The position numbers and the translations under genes are program-made. A stretch of DNA of 15,710 nucleotides from Solobacterium sp. (GTDB lineage: Bacteria; Bacillota_I; Bacilli_A; Erysipelotrichales; Erysipelotrichaceae), in NCBI GenBank assembly GCA_016284975.1, contig JAEEPV010000032.1, positions 1-15,710 on the forward strand. The letters run 5' to 3'. Under the pieces are notes generated by a model, which saw nothing but the letters and a program-made list of their open reading frames with translations, was not told the DNA's origin and did no database searches. This document shows positions 6,907 through 13,303 of the stretch, piece after piece; the stretch's first letter is position 1; the number at the start of each line of letters is the position of its first letter.

Positions 6907-7889
6907 GTGCTATGGAACCAAACAAAAAAACGACACGTAATAAAACGATTGCTATCGATGTAAGGGAAGGCGCGCATTATCTGGAACGCTGTATTTCCAT
7001 AACCAGACCGGTGAAGCTGGAAGAGGTTCTCGATCAGACGATTCTTGGAGATACGTTTGATGTGCTCAAAAACCTGCCCGCAGAATCGGTCGATCTTCTG
7101 ATCGCGGATCCCCCGTACAATCTGAACAAGAACTATCATGGCAGATCGTTTCATCAGATGGATGCCGAGGCATACCGTACATTTACAACCGCCTGGTTGC
7201 AGGCTGTAATCCCGCTTTTGAAAAAAGACGCTTCTGTTTATGTATGCTGCGACTGGCGGACTGGAATGATCCTCGGACCGATGCTGGAAGAGTTCCTCCA
7301 TGTCCGCAACCGCATTACCTGGCAGCGGGAAAAGGGAAGAAGCGCAAATGCGAACTGGAAGAATGCCATGGAAGATATCTGGTTCGCAACGAAATCGGAT
7401 ACATATGTTTTCCATGGGGAGGCGGTAAAGCAGCGGCGCAGAGTGATCGCACCATACCGCGAGAACGGGCTGCCGAAAGACTGGGAAGAGACCAAAGACG
7501 GGAAGTTCCGCAATACCGGTGCGTCCAATTTCTGGGATGATATTTCGATTCCTTACTGGTCCATGAAAGAGAATACGGCACACCCGACTCAGAAACCGGA
7601 GAAACTGCTTGCCAAACTGATCCTTGCCAGCTCAGATCCGGGGGATGTTGTACTGGATCCGTTTCTGGGTTCCGGTTCTTCTTCCGTCACTGCCAAAAAG
7701 CTAGGCCGTCACTATATTGGAATCGAGCAGAATGAACAGTACTGCATCTGGGCAGAAAAGCGTCTGGAAATGGCGGAGCACGATTCTTCCATTCAGGGAT
7801 ATGCGGATGGTGTTTTCTGGGAACGGAATACCGCATCCCTTCAGAAAGAACCCTGTCAGAGGAAAAGCAAGCAGAAAAATCTGAAATGA
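6885..7889 (+). CDS. Beta-class DNA methyltransferase (N6-adenine or N4-cytosine), apparently solitary
   Basis: The protein is up to 334 aa. The catalytic motif IV DPPY (75-78) comes before the SAM-binding motif I DPFLGSGS (258-265), the order of beta-class amino-methyltransferases such as M.RsrI, M.HinfI, CcrM and DpnA. HPTQKPEKL (233-241) just before motif I is typical of the same group, and the ~150 residues between the motifs hold the presumptive target-recognition region. The recognition sequence cannot be deduced. The start is uncertain: ATG 6885 lies inside the MATE gene with no ribosome binding site, while the in-frame ATG 6912 (Met10) begins just after the MATE stop, also with a weak site. 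No restriction endonuclease, S subunit or Vsr-like gene flanks it, so it may be a solitary epigenetic enzyme or a leftover of an R-M system. Confidence 0.93.
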   Translation: MENALSVSAMEPNKKTTRNKTIAIDVREGAHYLERCISITRPVKLEEVLDQTILGDTFDVLKNLPAESVDLLIADPPYNLNKNYHGRSFHQMDAEAYRTFTTAWLQAVIPLLKKDASVYVCCDWRTGMILGPMLEEFLHVRNRITWQREKGRSANANWKNAMEDIWFATKSDTYVFHGEAVKQRRRVIAPYRENGLPKDWEETKDGKFRNTGASNFWDDISIPYWSMKENTAHPTQKPEKLLAKLILASSDPGDVVLDPFLGSGSSSVTAKKLGRHYIGIEQNEQYCIWAEKRLEMAEHDSSIQGYADGVFWERNTASLQKEPCQRKSKQKNLK

Positions 7890-7891
7890 CT

Positions 7892-7917
7892 TATAATGGG
7901 GGTTACGTTTTGAAACG
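7892..7917 (+). promoter_or_regulatory. -10 box and palindrome before the lipoprotein gene
   Basis: A perfect TATAAT (7892-7897) directly after the methyltransferase stop would start transcription near 7904. The inverted repeat CGTTT-TG-AAACG (7906-7917) covers the early leader and abuts the ribosome binding site. No clear -35 is visible. The palindrome may be an operator. Confidence 0.45.
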
Positions 7918-7932
7918 GAGGTTTTGAAGTTT

Positions 7933-8361
7933 ATGATCCGAAAACTGGCAATGGCACTTCTGGCAGTATTCCTGCTGACCGGATGTGCGAAGGAAAAATT
8001 TGAACTGACAAAAGAAGAGAGCGGTATGGTTACCGCTAAGATCGAAAATGGTCAGAAAGAAAGCACCCGTTCGGTAGGTGCTGTAGAAATCGATGAAGAC
8101 AGTCTTCTGGTCATCAGTCCGGATTTCAAAAAAGGAGAAGTCAATGTCGTATTGAAGGATGCGACAGGAAACATCGGTCTGAATGAAGTCATCAGCGGCC
8201 GGGTGCTGTCATCCTACGAAGTAACACCGGGAATCTATGATCTGACGGTCACGGTTCGGGCAAAAACCAACGGTACGATGAATATCGTTGTACAGAACAA
8301 GGAAGAATTTGAATCCGTCAGCGAAGCACTGGAAACAGAACTTGAAAAGATCGAAAACTGA
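7933..8361 (+). CDS. Small lipoprotein of unknown function
   Basis: From ATG 7933 the product is 142 aa. A signal peptide of about 17 residues (MIRKLAMALLAVFLLTG) ends in the lipobox LLTGC, so C18 should be lipidated and the protein anchored outside the membrane. The mature part is hydrophilic, probably beta-rich in the middle (VNVVLKDATGN, YDLTVTVRAKTNG, MNIVVQNKEEF) and ends in an acidic helix. I do not recognise the domain. A longer reading from TTG 7924 is possible but leaves only 2 nt to the CGGAGG site (7916-7921), whereas ATG 7933 has 11 nt, so the ATG is preferred. The gene has its own -10 box and terminator, so it is probably monocistronic. Confidence 0.85.
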   Translation: MIRKLAMALLAVFLLTGCAKEKFELTKEESGMVTAKIENGQKESTRSVGAVEIDEDSLLVISPDFKKGEVNVVLKDATGNIGLNEVISGRVLSSYEVTPGIYDLTVTVRAKTNGTMNIVVQNKEEFESVSEALETELEKIEN

Positions 8362-8388
8362 AATGGGCAGAAGCTCATTTCTTTTTTT
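8360..8388 (+). terminator. Rho-independent terminator of the lipoprotein gene
   Basis: GAAATGGGC (8360-8368) pairs with GCTCATTTC (8373-8381) over nine positions (one G-U), with loop AGAA and seven T after it. It begins within the gene's own stop codon. The opposite strand has only TTTT two bases past the stem, so termination of the convergent dehydrogenase operon here would be weaker. Confidence 0.88.
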
Positions 8389-8406
8389 GAATTCCGTTCC
8401 GGAAGA

Positions 8407-9105
8407 TCATACCTTCTTCTTAATACGGTGATACTGCGGGCGGATGACCAGTTCGCTGACCAGTGCTCCTTCCGGCTGCTGAAGAATGAATCTTACGGTT
8501 TCAGCGACCTCCTGCGGAGAGAGCGAACATCCCTCAGTAAGGTCTGCCGTAAAATCCGCATTGCGGTATAAAGCGGTATCGGTCATATCCGGCAGGATCA
8601 CCGATACCTTCAGGCCGGCTTTCCGGTTTTCTTCAAACAGTGTCCGGCTGAAATGAAGCAGGCCTGCCTTCAGTGCTCCGTATACGGCGCCATGGGTGCT
8701 GGTCTGCAGCGCAGTGACACTGGCAATGTTAATGATCGTTCCATGATTGTCACGCAGTGAGCGAAGGAGCCGGGCGGTGAGTTTCATGGGCAGTTCCAGA
8801 TTGGTGTGGACCATCGTTTCAATCTGGCGGTCCGAAATGGTCTCATGCATTCCATACCAGGCAGCCCCGGCATTATTGACCAGCAGTTTCAGCGAGGAAA
8901 GCGGAAGCTGGTTCAGAAAGGATGTCAGCTTTTCTTCATCGAGCAGATCAAACTGCCCGCTGATAAACTGCGGATGGTTTATCAGGTCACAGTCGGAGAA
9001 ATCCCGGCCGATGCCATATACTTCCCAGTCTTCTTCCAGCAGAAGCGCAGCGATCGCTTTTCCGATTCCGGAGGAAGCTCCGGTCACAAGTGCAGTCTTT
9101 GTCAT
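8407..9105 (-). CDS. Short-chain dehydrogenase/reductase (SDR)
   Basis: The 232 residues form a classical Rossmann SDR. TGASSGIG (8-15) binds NAD(P), NNAG (77-80) stabilises the fold, and S129, Y142 and K146 (Y-G-A-L-K) form the catalytic set. The C-terminal third has the usual LKVSVILPDMTDT segment. The substrate is unknown; this family covers oxidoreductions of many alcohols, ketones and sugars. The start ATG overlaps the stop of the radical SAM gene by 4 nt, and GGAGG sits in the end of that gene, so translation is probably coupled. It is the last gene of the minus-strand operon, and its function may be tied to the radical SAM product. Catalytic residues all look intact. Confidence 0.93.
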   Translation of the reverse strand: MTKTALVTGASSGIGKAIAALLLEEDWEVYGIGRDFSDCDLINHPQFISGQFDLLDEEKLTSFLNQLPLSSLKLLVNNAGAAWYGMHETISDRQIETMVHTNLELPMKLTARLLRSLRDNHGTIINIASVTALQTSTHGAVYGALKAGLLHFSRTLFEENRKAGLKVSVILPDMTDTALYRNADFTADLTEGCSLSPQEVAETVRFILQQPEGALVSELVIRPQYHRIKKKV

Positions 9106-10112
9106 GAATTGTCCTCCAGAAGAAAGATTTTTTCTTCACCGGCAAACGGTATTAATTCCTGTTTCAGAAACTGTTCCATTTCATTCTTTTCGGCTTCCGG
9201 ATACTGACAGTATCCGTTTTTTGTTTCATATGGGTACTGGATGACGGCAGAAGCAGGGAACCGTTTCCGCATCCTGCGCTGATAGGTATCCGATTGCCGA
9301 TAGGTACCGATACTGATGTCTTTGACGCGGGAGAGATCAAGCTGTTTGCTTACTTCCAGAACCATCCCGGCATATTCTTCCTTCCAGTTCGGAATGCGGA
9401 TCATCGGATCAAAACAGAGCCGGATCGGAAAGCCTTGTTCCATTGCAGTTCCTGCAGCTTTCAGCCGTTCATGAAGTGAAGCAGTTCCCTTTTCCAGTGC
9501 ATTGATTACAGACTGCGGTGAAAGCGTAAAGGCAAAGATCATTCCGGGATCCGGATCAAGCGAGGCATAAATGGAATCTGCGCCGCATTTGGTGCGGATC
9601 TCAGTACTGAGTCCGGGATGACGTTTCACAAATTCATTCCACCTTTGAATCTGATGGGTAAGTGTTTCCAGCGGCACCAGATCACTTTCAAATGACAGTG
9701 AGAGATAAAGCGGACCTTCTTCCAGCAGTTTTTCGGTTTCTTCAAATGCTTTCTCAAGATTGATAAAAATAACGAGATTTGCGGTATTGTACATTCCCTT
9801 CAGCCAGCAGTAGGAACAGTCATACAGACAGTTGACCGCCATGGCCGTATAGAAAAACCGTTCTGAACCAAAATCATGACAGACCGGAGCACCCGGATAA
9901 ACAGCAGTTCCGTGCTTTTCTGCCAGGATGAGATTCATCGAGGCATATTGCGCACGATAGCTTTGATGCGGCCGGCTGAACACATCGGTATACCGTTCAA
10001 CGGGAATACAGACCGCATTTGGAAACAGACTGCGGATCCGTTTCGTTTCCGGATGATCCAGAATCGAGGATTCGATATAGAGATGACGGAATTTTTCAGC
10101 GGAGCAGCTCAT
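9102..10112 (-). CDS. Radical SAM protein of the spore photoproduct lyase (SplB-like) family
   Basis: The 336 residues match SplB in length and layout: an N-terminal HLYIESSILDHPETKRI segment, RYTDVFSRPHQ, AEKHGTAVYPGAPVCHDFG, then the 4Fe-4S motif C95-x3-C99-x2-C102. True SPL repairs spore photoproduct thymine dimers in DNA. By my alignment the H-atom donor cysteine of SplB (in CTSD) falls on F141 here (FESD), and the tyrosine just after the last cluster cysteine is W103. These changes suggest a related but different reaction. The ATG at 10112 has GGAGG 8 nt upstream, inside the nucleosidase gene that it overlaps by 17 nt. The dehydrogenase downstream overlaps by 4 nt. No spore genes are visible in the window. 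Confidence 0.87.
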   Translation of the reverse strand: MSCSAEKFRHLYIESSILDHPETKRIRSLFPNAVCIPVERYTDVFSRPHQSYRAQYASMNLILAEKHGTAVYPGAPVCHDFGSERFFYTAMAVNCLYDCSYCWLKGMYNTANLVIFINLEKAFEETEKLLEEGPLYLSLSFESDLVPLETLTHQIQRWNEFVKRHPGLSTEIRTKCGADSIYASLDPDPGMIFAFTLSPQSVINALEKGTASLHERLKAAGTAMEQGFPIRLCFDPMIRIPNWKEEYAGMVLEVSKQLDLSRVKDISIGTYRQSDTYQRRMRKRFPASAVIQYPYETKNGYCQYPEAEKNEMEQFLKQELIPFAGEEKIFLLEDNS

Positions 10113-10947
10113 GACGGATTTCCTCCAGCAGGATCTTTCCTTTCTGACGGTCGTTTACGGGGAGAAGGCCCCGCTGATAATAAGAATCAATGACGCTATG
10201 GGAATCAATGCCTGCCAGCTCACAGTAATACAAAAGCTGTGAAAGACTGCGGCGCATCGTTAACGAGGCATGCAGATCCTCAGCCAGAGAATCACAGAAA
10301 ACAGCCGGAACCTCTTCCTTTACACACTGTGCTTTCATGCATGGAAGCTCTTCCAGATATGCCTGGTACAGCAGCTCAGACAGGGCAGACACATCCTCTT
10401 TTGTTATCGGGTTTCCCTCATCGGATACCGCTTTGAGAATGCGGATCTGATGGGGTGCGAGAAAATGGGGAGCAGCCATCGCAATACCGGATCCTTCCAT
10501 GTCATACAGTATTGCCTCATCGCTTAAAACCGGCAGCTTTGAATCTGACACCGTTCGGAAAACCGGATCTGTCGGCTCGCCTGCGTAGCGTTTTGCGCCT
10601 GTGATCAAAGAAGCCTCTGGCGTGGAGGGCGTGATCAGCAGATCGGGATAATAATCCTTTCCGGAAGAAAGATCTGTGACTTTGTGAATCCGGTAAACCG
10701 TATGAAGAGAGGCATTTGAAATCCCGGCGGCGATTCCGATGTTCATCAGAAAATCTTCTTCACCGGGGGAATGAATATTCAGTACGGAAGAAACAGCTGC
10801 GGCTGCGGAAAGCGGTCCGGTGCCGGTAACCGTCAGGATCGTATCCTGATTCCGGTAGACAGGAAACGGGCCTTCTTCCATCTTAAGGTTCAGATTGCGG
10901 ATAAACGGCAGCGCTTCCGCGCGCAGTGCGGTATACAGGAAGATCAT
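10096..10947 (-). CDS. MTA/SAH nucleosidase-like protein with extra C-terminal domain
   Basis: Residues 1 to about 200 form a nucleoside phosphorylase-fold hydrolase like MTA/SAH nucleosidase or futalosine hydrolase. E11 (ALRAEA), GIAAGI (71-76), the purine/ribose motif DMEGSG with E151, and SDEGN with catalytic D176 correspond to E. coli MTAN Glu12, Glu174 and Asp197. MTAN-type enzymes also cleave 5'-deoxyadenosine, the inhibitory by-product of radical SAM enzymes. About 80 further residues (203-283), mostly helical with LYYCELAGID and SYYQRGLLP, are not part of normal 230-aa MTAN and I cannot assign them. The gene overlaps the radical SAM gene by 17 nt, suggesting a shared job. The ATG follows CCGGAGA; a TATAAG lies in the 61-nt upstream gap. 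Confidence 0.82.
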   Translation of the reverse strand: MIFLYTALRAEALPFIRNLNLKMEEGPFPVYRNQDTILTVTGTGPLSAAAAVSSVLNIHSPGEEDFLMNIGIAAGISNASLHTVYRIHKVTDLSSGKDYYPDLLITPSTPEASLITGAKRYAGEPTDPVFRTVSDSKLPVLSDEAILYDMEGSGIAMAAPHFLAPHQIRILKAVSDEGNPITKEDVSALSELLYQAYLEELPCMKAQCVKEEVPAVFCDSLAEDLHASLTMRRSLSQLLYYCELAGIDSHSVIDSYYQRGLLPVNDRQKGKILLEEIRHELLR

Positions 10948-11008
10948 GCGGTTCTCCGGACAGATGATTCAGGCTGTCTTATACAAGTCATCGGATACTG
11001 CGGCTTCT

Positions 11009-11734
11009 TCACAGACTGCCTCCGTTCATCTCTTTCAGCACTTCAAGAAGTCCATCCGGCTGCTGAATACAGGGGTAATCGGGAACGGTCTTTGCGCCTG
11101 GTTTTGCGATGGAACAGACGCCGTTGATCCCATAGGCTTTTGCGGCGTTCAGACTCATGGTCAGATCATCGATATAGACGGTTTCTTCCGCCGGCAGTCC
11201 CATTTTTTCCAGGGCATCTTCATACATGCGCGGATGCGGTTTTAATACACCGAGAAAACAGCTCAGTGTCGTGCAGTCATAATAATCCCAGAGCCCGGCT
11301 TCCTTCTGCTGCGGAACGGTGCTTGGCCAGGTATCGGAAATCACACCGATCTTATAACCGCAGTTCTTCAGTGTTTCCAGTGTCTTTGCGGTGGAATCAA
11401 ACACGACATAGTTTTCAAAATTATACGTGTGATCGGCTGCGATCGTTCGAACCGCTTCTTCCGAAAGACCGAGGGAAAGATACCGGTTCAGATCCGAATA
11501 AAACCCGGTGAACCGGATATTCTCTTCTTCCATTGTCAGGATGTGATGATGTGTTTCCAGCGGCTCCATTGCCCGATGAATCGCACTGGTGCGAAGTGCT
11601 TCATCCATTGCGTAATAAACGTCTCTTTTTACATGTTCAAAAAAGCACCGGGTAAGCACCCAGTCATCATCTGCAGGCCGTTCCAATGTCCAGCCAAGAT
11701 CAAAAAACACACCATTGATTCTTCGTTTTTCCAT
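11009..11734 (-). CDS. HAD-superfamily hydrolase-like protein
   Basis: The 241 residues carry the HAD order of motifs: motif I FFDLGWTL with nucleophile D12, motif II ISDTW, motif III LKPHPRMYEDAL with its lysine, and motif IV YIDDL. A helical cap lies between motifs I and II. Motif I reads D-L-G-W-T: the second aspartate of DxDxT, the usual acid/base of phosphatases, is glycine. That replacement is known in some HAD subgroups, so activity on phosphate esters is uncertain. It is the promoter-proximal gene of the minus-strand operon, 61 nt before the nucleosidase. No ribosome binding site precedes ATG 11734; a TAGACT-like -10 lies only 10 nt upstream. The motif begins at residue 8, so a much later start is unlikely. 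Confidence 0.87.
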   Translation of the reverse strand: MEKRRINGVFFDLGWTLERPADDDWVLTRCFFEHVKRDVYYAMDEALRTSAIHRAMEPLETHHHILTMEEENIRFTGFYSDLNRYLSLGLSEEAVRTIAADHTYNFENYVVFDSTAKTLETLKNCGYKIGVISDTWPSTVPQQKEAGLWDYYDCTTLSCFLGVLKPHPRMYEDALEKMGLPAEETVYIDDLTMSLNAAKAYGINGVCSIAKPGAKTVPDYPCIQQPDGLLEVLKEMNGGSL

Positions 11735-11757
11735 AGATGTTTTCAGTCTACATCAGA

Positions 11758-11766
11758 TGCTATAAT
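11758..11766 (+). promoter_or_regulatory. Extended -10 promoter of the GH25 gene (leaderless)
   Basis: TGCTATAAT is a perfect extended -10 (TGnTATAAT). It ends 6 nt before ATG 11773, so transcription would start at or next to the start codon. TTTTCA at 11740-11745 is a possible -35 with a short 15-nt spacer. It faces away from the HAD gene starting at 11734. Confidence 0.65.
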
Positions 11767-11772
11767 TCTGCC

Positions 11773-12627
11773 ATGGCGAAAAAGCGCAGGAAAAAACGCC
11801 GCATCCGGTATGGACGGCTTTTGATTCTCATCCTGCTGGTTATCGGAGTGCTGTTTCTTTTTTTTAGAGGAATTTCAATTCTGATAAGCTCTTTTCAGAC
11901 TACACCGGAACCGCTTCCGGCTGAGCCTACACCGACCCCGGATCCGGTATACAAAAATAATTATGACTGGTCCTTTCTGAAGAATGACGAAGGAAGATAC
12001 CGTTATGAAGATGAAAACTATACATCTTCGTTTGGGATCGATGTTTCTCATTATCAGGGAAGTGTTGACTGGCAGGCGGTAAAGAATGCCGGCGTAGAGT
12101 TTGTCTTTATCCGGGCGGGGTACCGGGGCTATACCGAGGGTGTACTCCATGAGGATGCCTTCTTTCGCGAAAACATTCAGAAAGCCGTAGATGCGGGACT
12201 TGAGATCGGAGTTTATTTCTTCTCGCAGGCGGTTGATGCGGCAGAAGGAGAAGAGGAAGCCGGCTTTCTTTTGAATCTGATCAAAGACTATCCGATCGAA
12301 TACTGTGTATTTGATCTAGAGATCGCGGATGAGGAACAGCGTACCTATACAAATGATGCGGAAATCAATACTGCCGCGGCGCTTGCCTTCTGTAAAAAGA
12401 TCAATGAAAGCGGGTATACCTCAATGGTTTACGGCAGTAAAAGCTTTTTCATGCATGATATCCGAATGGTGGACCTGCAGGATACGACGCAGTTCTGGCT
12501 TGCCGGATATGGCACCGATACACCGGAATTCCCGTATGTGTTTTCGATGTGGCAGTATTCCTGTGAAGGGGAGATTGACGGGATCAGCACCAATGTTGAT
12601 TTGAATATCCGCTTCAATAAAAAATGA
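11773..12627 (+). CDS. Membrane-anchored GH25 muramidase (lysozyme family)
   Basis: The product is 284 aa from ATG 11773. A very basic N-terminus (MAKKRRKKRRIR) precedes one TM helix (about 16-37), then a Pro/Thr-rich spacer (about 46-60) and a GH25 domain from residue ~85 to the end. GIDVSHYQG carries D90, and FDLEIAD carries the catalytic D181 and E183. GVYFFSQA and MWQYSCEGEIDGI are typical GH25 blocks, ending NVDLN. It should hydrolyse peptidoglycan outside the membrane while tethered by an N-in anchor, suiting a role in wall remodelling. The longer frame from ATG 11737 is not preferred because an extended -10 lies inside it; ATG 11773 follows the -10 by 6 nt with no ribosome binding site. 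It converges on the next gene. Confidence 0.93.
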   Translation: MAKKRRKKRRIRYGRLLILILLVIGVLFLFFRGISILISSFQTTPEPLPAEPTPTPDPVYKNNYDWSFLKNDEGRYRYEDENYTSSFGIDVSHYQGSVDWQAVKNAGVEFVFIRAGYRGYTEGVLHEDAFFRENIQKAVDAGLEIGVYFFSQAVDAAEGEEEAGFLLNLIKDYPIEYCVFDLEIADEEQRTYTNDAEINTAAALAFCKKINESGYTSMVYGSKSFFMHDIRMVDLQDTTQFWLAGYGTDTPEFPYVFSMWQYSCEGEIDGISTNVDLNIRFNKK

Positions 12628-12645
12628 GATCAGAGATCGATCTCA
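12618..12645 (-). terminator. Terminator embedded in the ends of two convergent genes
   Basis: TGAGATC (12625-12631) pairs perfectly with GATCTCA (12639-12645), loop of 7. On the minus strand the hairpin is followed by TTTTTTATTG, a good terminator for the YigZ-family gene. The hairpin includes the GH25 stop codon and the last codons of the YigZ-family gene. It has no T run for the plus strand. Confidence 0.6.
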
Positions 12646-13235
12646 CGCAGTTCCTTTCTCAAAAACGCTGCCTGTACGGTACCTTTTGAAAGATCGCGGA
12701 TCCGCTCCGGGATATCTTCCATGGCAGAAGCGAATGTACAGGTCACCTGATCGCCATACGCAAGATCGATCAGTTCACAGTTCCGGCGTATCCAGCCCTC
12801 CAGAGACCCCGACAGTTCATACGGGTAAGTGACGGAATATACGGCAAGAGATACATCTTTTACTTTTGGAGCTTCTGCAAGCAGGGCCTGGGTGCAGCCG
12901 CCATAGGCCCGGGCCAGGCCTCCGGTACCGAGCTTGATGCCGCCGAAATACCGCACGACCGCAGCACAGGTATCACTGAGGTGACTGTGACGGATCGCCT
13001 CAAGAATCGGAATGCCTGCGGTGCCGGAAGGTTCGCCGTTGTCACTGGATCGCTGGATCTCATCATGCTCACCGATCACATATGCCGTACATACATGCGT
13101 ACTGTCCGGAAATTCATGGCGGATGGATGCGATATAGGCACGTGCTTCTTCCTCGGTACGAACCGGACAGGCACATACGATGAAACGCGATTTGTTAATG
13201 ACAGTCTCACTGCGGGCTTCCTGTTTCAGTCTCAT
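12630..13235 (-). CDS. YigZ/IMPACT family protein (UPF0029)
   Basis: The 201 residues match the bacterial YigZ family. The N-terminal domain has SRFIVCACPV, RSSDNGEPSGTAG and the hallmark VVRYFGGIKLGTGGLARAYG. The C-terminal part resembles the small ferredoxin-like UPF0029 domain. The eukaryotic relative IMPACT regulates Gcn2; the bacterial function is poorly defined, with translation-related roles proposed. The gene stands alone between two plus-strand genes. No ribosome binding site precedes ATG 13235. A good promoter ends 6 nt upstream, so the mRNA is probably leaderless. The start fits the family because the KSRF motif follows about 13 residues in. Confidence 0.94.
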   Translation of the reverse strand: MRLKQEARSETVINKSRFIVCACPVRTEEEARAYIASIRHEFPDSTHVCTAYVIGEHDEIQRSSDNGEPSGTAGIPILEAIRHSHLSDTCAAVVRYFGGIKLGTGGLARAYGGCTQALLAEAPKVKDVSLAVYSVTYPYELSGSLEGWIRRNCELIDLAYGDQVTCTFASAMEDIPERIRDLSKGTVQAAFLRKELREIDL

Positions 13236-13241
13236 AACGAA

Positions 13242-13270
13242 ATTGTACAGGGATTCCTGTAATCCGTAAA
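13242..13270 (-). promoter_or_regulatory. Promoter of the YigZ-family gene (leaderless)
   Basis: On the minus strand, TTTACG (plus-strand 13265-13270) is followed by a 17-nt spacer and TACAAT (plus-strand 13242-13247), then 6 nt to the ATG at 13235. Transcription would begin at the start codon. Confidence 0.65.
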
Positions 13271-13283
13271 AGTGCCTTCGCGT

Positions 13284-13289
13284 TATAAT
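13284..13289 (+). promoter_or_regulatory. -10 box of the GGDEF/EAL-like gene
   Basis: TATAAT lies 14 nt before ATG 13304, implying a leader of only about 7 nt. The intervening sequence is AT-only apart from one CG and contains no Shine-Dalgarno. No clear -35 is found 16-18 nt upstream. It is divergent from the YigZ-family promoter. Confidence 0.5.
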
Positions 13290-13303
13290 TATTAATAACG
13301 ATT

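Noticed and set aside
7924..7932. TTG 7924 as lipoprotein start
   Set aside because: Only 2 nt from the CGGAGG site; ATG 7933 has normal spacing and gives a standard signal peptide.
8747..9244. Plus-strand frame of 165 codons opposite the SDR gene
   Set aside because: Serine-rich antisense shadow of a gene with intact catalytic motifs.
11737..11772. ATG 11737 as GH25 start, 12 residues longer
   Set aside because: It would place the extended -10 inside the gene, has no ribosome binding site, and adds an atypical N-terminus before the basic segment and TM helix.
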